A stretch of DNA of 64,000 bases. Origin: Tolypeutes matacus (lineage: Eukaryota > Chordata > Mammalia > Cingulata > Chlamyphoridae). Shown in pieces: positions 46,340 to 59,175 of this stretch (position 1 is its first letter; each line of letters begins with the position of its first letter). The DNA lies in the NCBI GenBank assembly GCA_026826555.1, contig JAKSZT010053764.1, forward strand, positions 30,978,413-31,042,412, written 5' to 3'. The position numbers were made by a program, and so were the translations under genes. The notes under the pieces are model-generated. The model made no database searches. It had not been told where the DNA came from and was given only the letters and a program-made list of their open reading frames with translations.

Positions 46340-49300
46340 ATTTAGGTCTGTTACCCTTTTTTTTTTTTTTTTTTTTTTAATATATATGGATGGATTTTGA
46401 TGTTATTTTGCATCTGGATTTCTATTTGTTTCAGTACTATTTGTTGAAAATTCTTTCTTTTATCCATTAAATTAACCATGTATGTGTGGGTTTTTCTTTT
46501 CCAAGGACTTGTGTGTCTATCCTTTCACCAATACTATAATGTCTTAATTACTATAGCTTCATGGTAAGACTTGAAATCAGGTAGGGTGAGTCCTCCAACT
46601 TCTTGTTTTTCCAAAATTGTTTTCTCTAGTTCCTTTGCTTTCTCATAAAAATTGTAGAATCAGGTTGCCAATTTCTACAAAAATTTCTGCTGCAGTTTTT
46701 TTTAGGGATTATGTGGTATAATTGATTTAGGGACAGTTGACATTTAAAAATATTGAATCTTCCAACCCATGAACATGGTTTCTCTCTCCATTTATTTAAA
46801 TCTTTAAAAATTTCTTTCTTAGTGTTTTATAGTTTTAAGCCTACATATGCCATACATATTTTTTTAGATTTATACATGTTTTTCTTTTTCAAGATGTAAT
46901 TATAAATAGTACTGTTTTTTTTTCACTTTATTTTGTACATTTAATAATTGAAAATATAAACAAAAACTAAAAAGTAAACACAGATGAATAAATATATACA
47001 TTTCTCAAATGTACTGGATACATATAAATTATTTTGAATCAATATATTACACAATATATTTGGTTCATAGTAATGCATTATACAGTATTTGTCCTTTTGT
47101 GTCTAGCTTGCTTCGCTCAACATAATATCCTCCAGGTTCATCCATGTTGTCATATGCTTTATGACTTCATTTCTTCTTACAGCTGCATAATATTCCATTG
47201 TGTGAATAGACCACAGTTTGTTTATCCATTCATCTGTTGATGGACACCTGGGTTGGAATATTCAGTTTCCAGTTGTTCATTGTCAATATATAGAAATACA
47301 ATTAATTTTATGTATTGATCCCTTATTTTGACACTTTGCTAAACTCATTTATTAATTTTAGTAGCTTTTTATAGATAGTATTTTTTACATAATAATTGTC
47401 ATCTGCAAATAGAAACCATTAATCTCCTCCTTTTCTCTATGACCTTTTCTTAAAATATACTTTTTTTTTTTTTAAAAGAAACTTAGAATACATAAATGTT
47501 ATACAAAAAATATAGAGGATTCCCATGTGCCCCACTCCTTACCTCTCCCCTATTTTCCCACATCAACAACATCCTGCATTAGTGTGGTACATTTGCCACA
47601 ATTGATGAACACATTTTCGAGCATTGCCACTAAGTGATGATTATAGTTTACATTGTAGTTTACACTCTCTCCTGTACATTTTTGCAAGTTATTACAAGAT
47701 ATACAATGGCCTATATCTGTCATTGCACTGTAATTCAGGATAATTCCCAAGTCCCGAAAATGACCCCAAATTACACTTATTTTTCCCTCTCCCTCTCCCC
47801 AGAACCTCCAGTGGCTACTGTCTCCACATCTATGATAAAAGTTCTCCCATTGCTAGGATCACAACAAATCTATAGTAGAACAACTGTAAGTCTATGCTAG
47901 TCCATTGTCCATTCCCCAATCCTGAGGATTCTGTGATATTGATGCCCACTCCACCTCAGATTGAGAGGGGGCTTCTCTATGACTTATATTTCTTTTATTG
48001 CCTTATTGCATAGGCCAGGACTTCCAGTATGATATGTAGTAGGAGTGGTGAGAGTACACCTCCTCTCTTTGTTTCTGATCTTAAGGGGAAAATATTTAGC
48101 CTTTCCTTATTAAGTATGATATTCTTAGGTTGTTTTTACCAAGTGGAGAAGATTCCTTTCTATTCCTAGTTTGCTAAGAATTTTGTGGCCTGAATAGATG
48201 TTCAGTTTTGGCTAATGCTTTTTCTGCATTATTGAGGTGATCATGTTTTTTGTTGTTTTGTTTTGTTTTTTCCTGTAATCTGATTAAAGGGTGAATAATA
48301 AATAGTGAACTGTTTCTGAACTGGCCTTGTACTTCCAATGTAAACTTCACTTGCACGCATGATGTATTATCCTACTTTGTATGATTTCAATCTTTTTCAG
48401 TTTATTGAAACTTGCTTTCTAACCTAACATAGGGTTTATCCAAGAGATTATGGCATCTGCACTTGAAAAGAATGTGTATTCTGCTGTTGTTTAGTGGTGT
48501 GTTCAGTATATTTTTGTTAGGTCTAGTTGATTGATAGTGTTAAGTCCTCTATTTCCTTATTTATCTTCTGTCTGTATATTCTGTTTTTTATTGAAAGTGG
48601 AGTATGGAAATCTTTAACTATTATTGTAGAACTGTTTCTCCTTTCAGTATTTTCAGTGTTTCCTTAATATACTCTAGGGCTCTATTGTTTGGTGCATATA
48701 TGTTTATAATTGTTATAGTTTCTTGATGAATTGACTCTTTTATCAATATACAATGGCTTTTTTGTTTTCTTGTAACAATTTTTTGATGTAAACATTATTA
48801 TTTATTTCTGGTCCCCACCTCTCTTTTTGTTACCATTTACCCGGAATATCTTTTTCTGTCCTTTCATTTTCAGTCTATTTGTGTCTTTCGATATAAATTC
48901 AGTCTCTTGTAGCCAACATATAGTTGGATCATATTTTTATCCTGCCAATCTTTCTCTTTTGAATGGATAGTTTAATCTATTTACATTTTAAGTAAATACA
49001 GATAAGGAAGGACTTTCTTCTTCCATTTTGTTGTTTGTTTTCTTATATCTTATACCTTTCTCCCTCACCATTTCCTCTATTACTGCCTTCTTTTTTGTTT
49101 TATAGATTTTCTCCTTGTGTCCAGTTTTGATTCCCTTCTCATGCTGTTTTTGTATATTTTTAGATTTTTTTTTTGTGGTTTCCAAGAGGATTACAGTTAA
49201 CATCTTATAACATCTTATATATAATGAACTACTATAATGAACTAGTTTGAATTGGTTCCAGCTAAACTTCAGTAATATGCAAAAACTGTGCTCCTTTACA

Positions 49301-49904
49301 ATTCTGTTCCCCTTTTTCTTGTTATTGTCAGAAATTACATTTTTATACATTGTGTGTCCCTTAACCTTTATTCACTATTATTAGTTTGCCTTTTAAAACA
49401 TGTAGGAAATAAAATGAGCAGTTACAAACTAAAAGTAAAATGGTACTTGCTCTCATATCAACCTGTGTAAGTTACCTTTACTATAGTTCATTATTTTCCT
49501 GTGGTTTTGAGTTATTGTCTATTGTTCTTTCATTTGAACTTGCAGTACTTATTCCTTTCGCATTTTTATAGGCTAAGTCTACTGGTAAAGAGCTTCCTTT
49601 GCTTTTATTTATCTGGGAATATTTTTATTTCTCTTCTGTTTTTGAAGGATATTTTTTCAGATATAGAATTCTTGATTGACAGTAATTTCCTTGAAGTCCT
49701 TTAAATATATTATCCTGCTATCTTTTGGCCTCCATGGTTTTTCATAAGAAATTGACTGTTAAGCTTATTGAAGCTCTTTTGTACATGATATCACTTTTGC
49801 TGCTTTCAGCAGTCTTTCTTTCTTTTGAGTATTTAATTGTAGTGTGTCTCAATATGGACCATACTTTCTTGTTTCTTTGCATACATTACCATAATACCTT
49901 ACCC
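46340..49904 (-). mobile_element. Long old L1, antisense, with nested L1 ends
   Basis: The run goes from ORF2 C-terminal half (about 46380) through RT and endonuclease-like regions to 5' sequence near 49730-49860 (tttggcctccatggtttttc). Nested pieces are an L1 end at about 46985-47270 and an L1 3' UTR at 47470-47960. It is decayed throughout. Confidence 0.8.
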
Positions 49905-51044
49905 AGAGAAAGGAAGTAGGAAAGAAAACTACAATCCAGTATATTTCGGGAAAATGGATGCAAAAATCTTTAAACATGTATTAAAACTGAATAATACATG
50001 CTGATAATGTTTAAAAAGTGTAATTTACTAATGCCAAATGTAGTTTACCCAGGAATACAAGGTTGGTTTACCAATTGATGTTATTAACCACATTGATAGA
50101 GTAAAATAAAAATATGTGATCATCTTGCCAGAAGTACAACTTTTGTCAAAATCCAAGAAACACTCATGATTAAAACTTTCAAAAGACCTGGAATAGAAGG
50201 AATTACTTCAGTCTGGAAATGGGCATCTAGGAAAAATCTACAGGTAGTATCATACTTAACAGCAAAGGACTGAATGCTTTCCTCCTAAGATTGGGAACAG
50301 TACAAGGATGATTTCTCTCACTACTTTTATTCATCATTATCCTAAATTTTTAGCCCCTGCAGTAAGGCAATTAAAAAAAGGAAAAAGAAAAAGAAAAGCA
50401 ATCGGAAAGAAAAAAGTAAAAGTATCGTTATTTGCAGATGACATCATCATTTATGTAGAAAGTACTCAGAAATGTACAAAAGTACTCCTAGAATTAGTAA
50501 GCTTACAGGGTACAATATCAATATAAAAATCAGTTGTATCTAAAAATGAAATGAAGAAAAGCATTATATTCACAATAGCATTAAGAGAGATAAAATACTT
50601 AGGAAAATTTTTGACAAGAGTACAACCATTACTAAAAACTAAAATATTGCTTTGAGAAATTAAAGAAGACCTAAATGAATGGAGAGATATACGTACTGAA
50701 GAATTGGAGGAATCAGTTTATTAAGATGTCAGTTATCTTCATATTATTGTGTAGATGTCTCACAATCCTAAAGAAAATACCAGCAGACTTTTCATGTGGA
50801 AAATATCAGGCTTATTATGAAATGTGTATGGAAATGCAAAGAACAGATAATAGTCAAAACAATTTTGGATAAGTATAAATTTGTAGGATTTCTAGTATTT
50901 GCTTTTAAGACTTAGCATAAAGTTACTCTAATCAATACTGTGTGATATTTGCATAAAATTGATATATAGAACAATAAAACAGAATAGAGTCCAGAAATAG
51001 ATCCAAACATAAATGGTTAGTTGAATTTTTACAAAGATGCTGTG

Positions 51045-51495
51045 ATGGTTAGGTTCATATGTCAACTTGTCCAGGTAACAGTGCCAAGTCGTTTGGTCAA
51101 GGAAGCAATGGCCTATTTGTTTCTGTGAGGACATTTTGTGGACTTAAATCATCAGTAACTTGATTCCATCTGTAAGTTGATTCCATCTATGGCTCGTCAC
51201 ATCTGCAATCACCTTGTGAGATTGCCTTTAACAATGAGCAATGCCTCATCCAATCAGTTGGAGGGTTTAAAAGGAGAAGTGATGATTTCAGCAGTCAGAA
51301 GAGAGAATTTTCATCTCTACTTCAGCTAGCCAGCCAGCTTCTCTTGGGGGAATTAATTGAAAACCTTCATCAGAGTTCCCTATGGAATTTAGACTTGTGT
51401 ATCACCACATTTGGATAAGACAATTTTATAAAATCTTATAATATTTACAAATATCTCCTCTTGGCTCTGTTTCCCTAGAGAACCCTGACAAATCC
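51045..51495 (+). repeat. Interspersed repeat inside the sense L1, family not recognised
   Basis: It starts ctgtgatggttaggttcata and ends near ctctgtttccctagagaacc, with catccaatcagttggagggt in the middle. The L1 text before (tttttacaaagatgc) and after (ccaggtgccaagataatt) would join, showing an insertion. It may be a solo LTR or MITE; I could not decide. Confidence 0.6.
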
Positions 51496-51664
51496 AGGTG
51501 CCAAGATAATTAAGCGGGGGAATGATGGCCTTTTCAACAAATGATACAAAATAACTGGGTTTTCAGGTAGAAAAAAAAATGAATCTTAACTCTTATCTCT
51601 TACCAAACAGAGAAATTCACTTGAAATGTAACATAGACCTAAATGTAAATGTTTAAACTATAAG

Positions 51665-51666
<2 letters not shown>

Positions 51667-51698
<32 letters not shown>

Positions 51699-53062
51699 CA
51701 GAAAATAAAAATAAAATTTATTGTGTCTTTTAACACTAAAAGATCTTTTCTGTGCAGTGACAATTTCTTCGATATGTTCCCCCAGTGTCTTATATTTTCT
51801 TTGCTTTATTTTCAAAGGAATTTAAGGTTAAATAAAAGTCTCATATTAAATTAGGGGATTCCCATATAGGCAAACCCCTCCACTCTCCCATTCTCCCCTA
51901 TTAATAACATCTTACACAAGTTTGGTACATTTGTTATAATTGATGTACAAATATTGAAGCATTGCTTCTACCATGGTCAATGGTTTACATTATGGTTGAC
52001 ATTTTGCACTGTACAATTTTATAGGTTTTGACAAAATTTAAAATGGCCTTTCTCAGCCATTGCAAGATCACACAGAACAATTCCAATTTCATAAAAATGC
52101 CCGATGTTTTATCTATTCTATTGTGCTCTCCTCAGAACATAGGGTTACCTCTAAGTTTCAGTTTTTGAAGAATAAGATTCATAGTTACATGCAATAATAC
52201 TGAAGTCTTGACATATTGCTCTCTTTTCTTCTATTAGACACTGCCTATGTTTTCAAGAGAATTTTGTCCCTCTGAGAACATATCAGGACTCCCCAGGATG
52301 GAAGTTTAATATTTTTATGTTTATTGTATGGGTGTCCACCCACAGAAATAACACACTCTGACAAGATGAACATATTCATATTCTATAGAAGCATGCCCCA
52401 GGTATGCCCTATTGTGTATATTACCGCCCTCTGAAGACCTACACCAGTAAAACTCTCCTGCCATATTTGCCAAAAGAACATTCCCACCATTGTAGTTTTA
52501 ACCATTGCCCTAGAAATCCCCAGTTTTCCTGTCCCTTTCTCCAGTCCTCCCCACAATTCCATGGATAGTCCAACCCAACCCTCCACCCTACACCCCTCAC
52601 ATTCTAGCACCATTTTTTTTTTCTTTTAAACAAATCAATTTTATTGATACATATTAATAAAGCATAGTAATAAAGCATAAATCCACCCAAAGTATACAAT
52701 CAATGGTATTTGATATAATGACATAGTTGTGGATTCATCACTTCAATCATTATTAAAGCATTTTCATTATTCCAATAATAATAATAAAAACAAAAAGCAG
52801 ACAGAAAAACTCATCACCTCTCAATCTCACCTGCCGTACATAGCTACTATTCTTTTTTTTTTTTTTTTATAAATATATATTCATATATGTGTATTTGCTT
52901 ACAAAAATGTTATTTATATATATATATACACATATATTTTAAGAGGTGCTTAGATTACCTAAAATATTATACGGAACCCACTGGGATTCCCATGTTGCCC
53001 ACCTCCCACACCTCCCACCACATCCCACACAAACATCTCCCACAGTGTGGCCCACCAACCTC
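51667..53062 (-). mobile_element. Nested antisense L1 3' ends with matching target copies
   Basis: Host L1 bases aaactataaggc (51655-51666) recur as aaactacaaggc at 53063-53074. Between them are a poly-T (51667-51694), a 3' UTR type matching 14600-15500 (to about 52610), the second L1 3' UTR type (52612-52850), a short poly-T retroposon end (52852-52902) and a third L1 end (52905-53062). Confidence 0.8.
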
Positions 53063-54780
53063 AAACTACAAGGCTTTTGAAAGAAAATACATAAGAGAAC
53101 ATTTTTGATTCTTTGGAGTAGATAAAGATATCTGAGTATACAAAAAGCACAAACCATAAAACAAAAAAAGATAAGTAGGACTTCATCCAAGTTTAAATTT
53201 ACTGCTTTATGAAAGACAATTGTTAAAAAAAAAAAAAAAAGTAAAAGCAAACTGTATGCTGGGGATAAATATTTTCAACAAATATATTTGACAAAAGACT
53301 TGAAAAAACCAACAGCCCAATAAGAAATGGGCAGACAAGCAAATGAAAAAACGTTCAACTTTATTACTCATCAGAGAAATGCACAGCAAAACCACATGGT
53401 GACTACACTACACATTTCTTAGAATGGACAAAAATAAAAAGAATGGCATTATCATATAAAGATGTTGACATGGTAAGGATTTGGAACTTTCGTATATTGC
53501 TGGTGGAACTGTAAAACCGTAATCACTTTGGAATATAGTTTATCAGTTTCTTATAAAGTATAAAATACTTCCGGGTATGTTAGAGAATGGAAACAAGGAA
53601 ATTGTTAACTCATTTTAAAAGACTAATGAAACCTGTGTTTTAAAACCTAACAAATACATTGTAAGAGTGGAAAATAATAGACCAATTTGTTTTATGAACA
53701 CAGATGCAAAAATTTCAAAACATTAGCAATTAAAATCCAGACTTTTCTCAGGGGTACCCAGTGATTAGGTGGACAGATGAGGGAACCTTCTGAGTTGCTC
53801 AGGTAATATTCTATACCCTGATCTAGGTTGTGAGTCCAAAGGTGTGTGTGTTTTTGAAAATATATTTAGGGTTTATTTACTCTTATTATAGTAGGGTATA
53901 CTTTAATAAAAAACATTACCACCCTCCCCTTCACAAAATGAACAGAATTTCAGGTAAGGTTAAACACAAACAAACACAAATGAACTTAGGAAAATGATGT
54001 GTAGCTATTAGGAATTTCTGAGACTTAAATTAAAACTAAGATGAAATTGCCAGTGAGTTTGGCAGCATTTAAAATCTCTGAAAACACTAAGTGTTAGTGA
54101 GGATGTTCAGCCAAACACACTCTAATCTACTGCTGGTGTTACTATAACATGTTGCATCCACTTGTGAAAACAGTTTGATAGTACTTAATAAAAGTGAACA
54201 TACGCCATTCCACTCTTTGATTTATACAGCATAGAAGCTCTTGCACATGAGCGATGGGGGCATATTTAAGGATAGTTACAGAGGTTATAAAGCTTCTGGA
54301 AAAAATACCCATATTCATTGACAATGTTGTGGACAAATAGTGGTTTATTCATCAACACAACACAATATAGCAATAAAAATGTATAAACTAAAAATAGATA
54401 CATTATAAGGATACATTGTTTTGTAAAAGAAAGTATGAGGAAAATGTTTGCCATATTCCCTTTTTCTATAATTCTGAAGCAGGTAGAAATAAACAATGTA
54501 GTATTTAGAGAATCACTCATGGAAGTTTAAAAAGAAAGAAGAAAAAAAAAAAAAAAAAAAGAACACTAAAGAAAAGCAAGGGCAAAATCAAGGTTACAGA
54601 AGGTGATCCAGGAAGAGTAAGTATGATGCTTCTAGGCCAGGCTATGGATAATGTTTTATTTCTTGGCCTGGGTGGTAGATAAGGGTGTCTTTTTATTATT
54701 TAAAACTACATTGTATATTTTAAGTTTGTCATATTTCCCAGAAAGGTAAAAATGTAAATTTACTATCTTTTAAATAATTA

Positions 54781-55135
54781 AAGAGAAAACTGCAAATTAC
54801 CAGTTCTAAAGGATTTAAACATTAGGTCTTATGGCTGTTTCTCAAGGGTGCCCTGGAAGCGGTATCCTTATTTATTAAGATGCTGAGTTAAAATATTTCT
54901 AAAATCTCTTCATTCTCAAAAATTGTCATCAGGGAAATTATTTTAACAATTTTACAATTTATAAATGGCATTTAATTTTGAAAACCCACTTATTTAAGTG
55001 CTTTCTAATTCAGACCTGACTACTTCTGAGTTAATTTGGATTGAGTGGTTTCATATTGTCTGCCTTTATTGAAATTGTCTTAGAACTTTTAATAAATGTA
55101 TTTTGCTAATTGGTAATGAATTACTTTTCTTTCAG
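54781..55135. other. Intron before the 15th exon
   Basis: No element recognised. It ends at acceptor tttcag. Confidence 0.5.
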
Positions 55136-55220
55136 GGTCAATCATCCACTTCTTTTGGAACATCACAGTTTTCACAGAAAATGTTTCCTGTCTTGGAACT
55201 TCCGTCCATTACTGAAGATG
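55136..55220 (+). CDS. VPS13A: VPS13A exon (15th in window)
   Basis: An 85-base exon after tttcag and before gtaaag, encoding GQSSTSFGTSQFSQK and MFPVLELPSITED. It is Ser-rich and more diverged from human than the other exons, as expected of the unstructured loop before the FFAT motif. Confidence 0.94.
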
Positions 55221-55579
55221 GTAAAGTGAAGATGTTTAAGACAATTTTCTTCATTACATGTGTGTTATGAAAATAATAGTCATTTTGAGGCATATTGTAT
55301 TCAAATGGTCATATAAGAAATTCCAGGCAATAGCAGATAATTGTAGATTTTCATAACATTTTTATTAAAATTCTTTTAAAACAAAATTTGGATTTCCTTA
55401 AAGTTGCTTTTATTTTTTGAATTTTTTTTAGCTTAGTAAATTAATCACCTTTATTCTGCTCTGAGCTAAGATAACTCATGAAACTGCATAGATGTCTGAT
55501 TTACGGTGTATTACTTATTTATTTGAATAATTTTGCTATAGTAAATATGTTTTGTTTGGTTTCTTAACTTTTCATATAA

Positions 55580-55763
55580 TCTTTTTTTTTAAAGATTTTA
55601 TTTATTTATTCATTTATCCCCCCCCCTTGCTGCTTGTGCTCACTGGGTCAGCTAACCACGCCGTGCGGGCGGGCTTGCCTTCACCAAGAGGCCCCGGGAA
55701 CCGAACCCTGGGCCTCCCATATGGTAAACGGGAGCCCTACTGATTGAGCCACAGCCGCTTCCC
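55580..55763 (-). mobile_element. tRNA-derived SINE (young group A2)
   Basis: Flanked by catataatctttt on both sides. The body carries the A2 variants (gtcagTtaacc, gTTgccTTcacc, cccTactg). The head ends acagccgcttccc. Confidence 0.92.
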
Positions 55764-55863
55764 CATATAATCTTTTATTAAAGGCAAAATTCAGCCCTTA
55801 ATGCCTACATTTATTTATGAAAACTTGTAAATATATTAATATATAATATCTGCTCTGTATTAG

Positions 55864-56390
55864 CCAAAGGGGTGCTAATGTGAAATACCAGAAATGGGTT
55901 GGTCTTTATAAAGGGTATTTATTTGGGGTAGAAGTCCACAGTTTCCAGGCCGTAAAGCATAAGTTTCTTCCCTCACCAAAGTCCATTGCCACGTGTTAGA
56001 GCAAGACAGCTGCCAAGGTTTGCCAGGGTTCAGGCTTCTTGGGTTCCTCTCTTCCTGGGGCTCCATTTCTCTCCGGGCTTAGCTCCTCTGGTTCCTCCAC
56101 AAAGTCAGCTGTAGACTATCAGGCAAACAGTTCACTTCTCTTCTAATGGGGCCTTCTCTCCAACATCAAAACTCCAACATCAAAACTACTCCCTCTGTCT
56201 TTTTGCCTTGCCTTTTGTATTTGATTCCCCCACCCACTAAGGGGTGGGGCTCGATGCCCTACTGACGTGGCCCAGTTAACACTCTAATCATAACTTAATC
56301 ATGCCCAGATTAACAGACCAGTTTACAAGCATGATCCAATTATATTTTTGGAATTCATAATTACATCAAACTGCCCAACTATAGCATGCT
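55864..56390 (-). repeat. Interspersed repeat, family not recognised
   Basis: A 530-base block (ttataaagggtatttatttg; ccacgtgttagagcaagaca; ctctcttcctggggctccat; ggggtggggctcgatgccct). It has the style of a lineage dispersed repeat. The open frame 55875-56066 in it has no known protein. Strand is a guess. Confidence 0.5.
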
Positions 56391-56831
56391 CTTTATTGGC
56401 TACATTGGAAAGAAAAATAACTGTATTTTCCTATTTTTTTTAAAGACTTTAAAAATTGCTAAATATTAGAACACAGAAATTGCCATGTTGATGCTCTATT
56501 TTCTAGAGGATGTTTTTCCTGTGTGTGCAGTAGCTGGTGAGGTTATCTACCCTTAACTTCTGCCTTAAATTATTTAGAGATGTATTTCAGATCATTTTAG
56601 TAACCTTTCTTTAATGGCATTAGGTAGTAAGGTTTGAATGCTTTTCCAATTTTTGATACTTATTGTTTATGAAATATACAAGATTCTACTATCAACACCT
56701 ATAAATTTATTATCATATAGTTATGGGAAAAAATGAAATAGTGCTTGATCTCAGTTTGCTTCAGACTTCAGGGCCTGCCCTCTGTTTGTTATATTGAGAG
56801 TTTGCAACTAAATCCTGTTATACTATACAGG

Positions 56832-57054
56832 ACTTTTTTTTTTTGAGGTACCAGGTACTAGGGATTGAACCCCGAACCTTTCATGTGGGAAGCTGATGCT
56901 CAACCACTTAGCCGCTTAGGCTTCCCTGAGTTGGTTTTTTTTCATTTGTTTTGCTTGTTCGTTTTTATTTTTTTTCAGGAGGTTCTGGGAACCGAATCCG
57001 AGACCTCCCATGTGGGAGGTGGGTGCTCAACCACTTGAGCCACATCTGCTCCCC
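56832..57054 (-). mobile_element. Two tRNA-like SINE modules in tandem, antisense
   Basis: The first module is at 56840-56925 (ctagggattgaaccccgaac), the second at 56975-57054 (tgggaaccgaatccgagacctcccatgtgggagg). Flanks atacaggact (about 56825) and atacaggatt (57056) surround both modules, so they behave as one dimer. Confidence 0.75.
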
Positions 57055-57444
57055 AATACAGGATTTAATTGTAAACTAAATTATTATTCATACATTAACA
57101 TGTTCCTATGAGTATTCATGATAAATAATATATATTCATTGACATTGTTATTTGCTGTAGAAATTTCTTAATCAGTTTTTAAATAGAATAATGATTTTAA
57201 AAGGTGATGTTCATTAAGCTAAAGATTACATTTCATAATTTACCATACATATTTTTGTCACCAAGAATATTATTTGTTCAAGGGATTTTATATTCTTTTC
57301 TATTTAATTTTCATGTTTACATTCATTTTTTGAAATAGACCCTTAGTGTTTTAATGTTCATCTCTATTTCAGAAAAATTATAAAAATGTTATAATAAACT
57401 GATCATTTTGATTACTGACTTAAACAATGTTCTGTGAACTTTAG

Positions 57445-57590
57445 ACTCAGAGGAGGAATTTTTTGATGCACCATGTAGTCCTTTGGAAGAGCCTCTTCAG
57501 TGTCCGACTAGAGTTAAAAACAGAAAGATTCAAAAGCAGGATTGTACTAAAAATATGACTGAGTATAAAATACGATTTGAATTACCAGAG
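57445..57590 (+). CDS. VPS13A: VPS13A exon (16th in window), FFAT motif exon
   Basis: A 146-base exon after ctttag and before gtatgt. It opens with DSEEEFFDAPCSP; the seven-residue FFAT core EFFDAPC lies at 57456-57476 with acidic residues in front. In human VPS13A this motif binds the ER proteins VAPA/VAPB and tethers chorein to the ER (established knowledge). After it come basic residues and FELPE, returning to folded rod. Confidence 0.97.
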
Positions 57591-57989
57591 GTATGTATCA
57601 TGGCAAAATTAATGTGGCTTATTTAAATAGTTTGTCATTTTTTACTCTTTACAGCTTGTTTGTGTGTCATTGCTGATAGGCACTATTGTTTTCACCCTAA
57701 TTGAGCTATATCTAGAATTTGTTGCTTTTTCCCCCCTTTTGTTTTTTACTTCCTTGATAAACACCTGAATTAGGTGTTTAGATGAGATTGTAGGTATTCA
57801 ATACATATTTATTGAAAATGATTATATAATGTGTCTGTTGTGTGTGTATGTAGGACCTCTTCTAAATTTTAAATACATAATATATGTATTTACATCATAT
57901 CTATACCTCATATATCCATAAAAAATCACCAACCACATAAAAAATGTTCTATTTTATGTAGTGGTAGTTTCTTTTTTCTTTCTCTCCAG

Positions 57990-58146
57990 GTTTTGATTCA
58001 GTTTTATCACCTTGTTGGAGATTGTGAACTACCTGTGGTAGAATTTGATGTTTTAGGATTAGGGACAGAAATTGAGCTTAGAACATTTGATGTGAAAGCA
58101 AACGCCTTTTTGAAAGAGTTCTGCTTAAAATGCCCAGAATACTTGG
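57990..58146 (+). CDS. VPS13A: VPS13A exon (17th in window)
   Basis: A 157-base exon after ctccag and before gtaaga, encoding FYHLVGDCELPVVEFDVLG and KANAFLKEFCLKCPEYL and ending on the first base of an Asp codon. Confidence 0.96.
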
Positions 58147-58404
58147 GTAAGAATCTTTACTTTTTAAAATAAGTGAATTAATTTAATTGTTTGACTACCT
58201 ACTGGAGACAAGGCTTTGTATCAGTACATTTGCTAAAACATTCTCAGAACAAGATTACATTATGAATTAATCTTTGACTCCTATCTTAGAGTTGGGTATC
58301 CAGAGAGGAAATGAAGATAATGTTTTTTCATTAGGGAAATTAAATATTCATAGCTCAGCGTTAAATCTATGTAAGTGAATACTAGAACACGGAATTACAT
58401 TTTA

Positions 58405-59175
58405 TTGCTGCTGTAACAAATTTTTTTTTTTTTTTTTAAAGATTTTATTTATTTATTCATTTATCCCCCCCTTGCTGCTTGTGCTCGCTGGGTCAGCTAA
58501 CCACGCCGTGCGGGCGGGCTTGCCTTCACCAGGAGGCCCCAGGAACCGAACCCGGGGCCTCCCATATGGTAAACGGGAGCCCTACTGATTGAGCCACAGC
58601 CGCTTCCCGCTGCTGTAACAATTTACCACAAATCAGTGGCTTAAAACAGCACCAATTTATTATTTTATAGTCTGTAGATCACAAGTTTAATACTAAAATT
58701 ACGGTGTCAGTAGGGTTGCTTTCTCTTTTGGCGGCCCTAGGAGAGAATCCATTTCCTTGCTTATTTGGGTATTAGCAGAATTCAATTCCATGCAGTTTAT
58801 ATTTCCATTTCCTTGCTGACTGTTAGGGGGAGGCCTCTTACCTCCTAGAGGTGTCTCTCTGCTTCTTGCACATAGCCCCCTACATCTCAAAATCAACAGC
58901 AGGGTATCATATCCTTCTCATCCTGCTATCTCTTTGACCTCCTCTTCTGCCTTTCTTTTCTACTTTTAAGAACTCATTTGATTAGATTGGATCCCTTCCC
59001 TCCACCCCCCCACCCCCCAGTAATCCAGGATAATCTCCCCCATTTCAAGGTCCCTAACCTTAACTACATCTGCAAAGTACTGTTTGCCATATAAGGTACC
59101 TATTCTCAGGTTTTGAGGGATTAGAGCATGGACATCTTTAGGCAGGTCGACAAACACTATGTGTCTCTGAATCAA
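58405..59175. repeat. Interspersed mammalian repeat, interrupted by a SINE
   Basis: Sequence gctgctgtaacaatttaccacaaa...tggcttaaaacagcaccaat and, later, taatccaggataatctcccc and catctgcaaagtactgtttg belongs to a common mammalian dispersed repeat that I cannot name with certainty. It includes a C-rich tract at about 58999-59019. Confidence 0.6.
58421..58608 (-). mobile_element. tRNA-derived SINE (young group A2)
   Basis: Target copies gctgctgtaacaa flank it on both sides. The body is nearly identical to the copies at 11254-11453 and 55580-55763. Confidence 0.93.

Larger units (their letters stand above)
49905..54780 (+). mobile_element. Old L1 ORF2, sense, split by later insertions
   Basis: It carries reverse transcriptase sequence including LFADDIIIYVES in the + frame 50308-50526 (the L1 FADD active site). 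It is interrupted at 51045-51495 and 51667-53062 and resumes at 53063 with ORF2 C-terminal sequence (aatttactgctttatgaaag; aacagcccaataagaaatgg; tattgctggtggaactgtaa). Stops are frequent. Confidence 0.85.

Noticed and set aside
48988..49350. Minus-strand Lys-rich frame of 120 codons
   Set aside because: It lies inside the old antisense L1, in the region expected for its 5' part; Lys richness follows from A-rich L1 sense sequence. It is not an independent gene.
46340..54780. Twin-priming (5' inversion) of one L1 to explain the head-to-head pieces
   Set aside because: Both arms include overlapping ORF2 parts, which a single inverted insertion would not give.
58421..58608. tRNA gene suggested by good A- and B-box sequence
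   Set aside because: The module has an A-tail, flanking target copies and many near-identical siblings, so it is a SINE head and not a tRNA gene.
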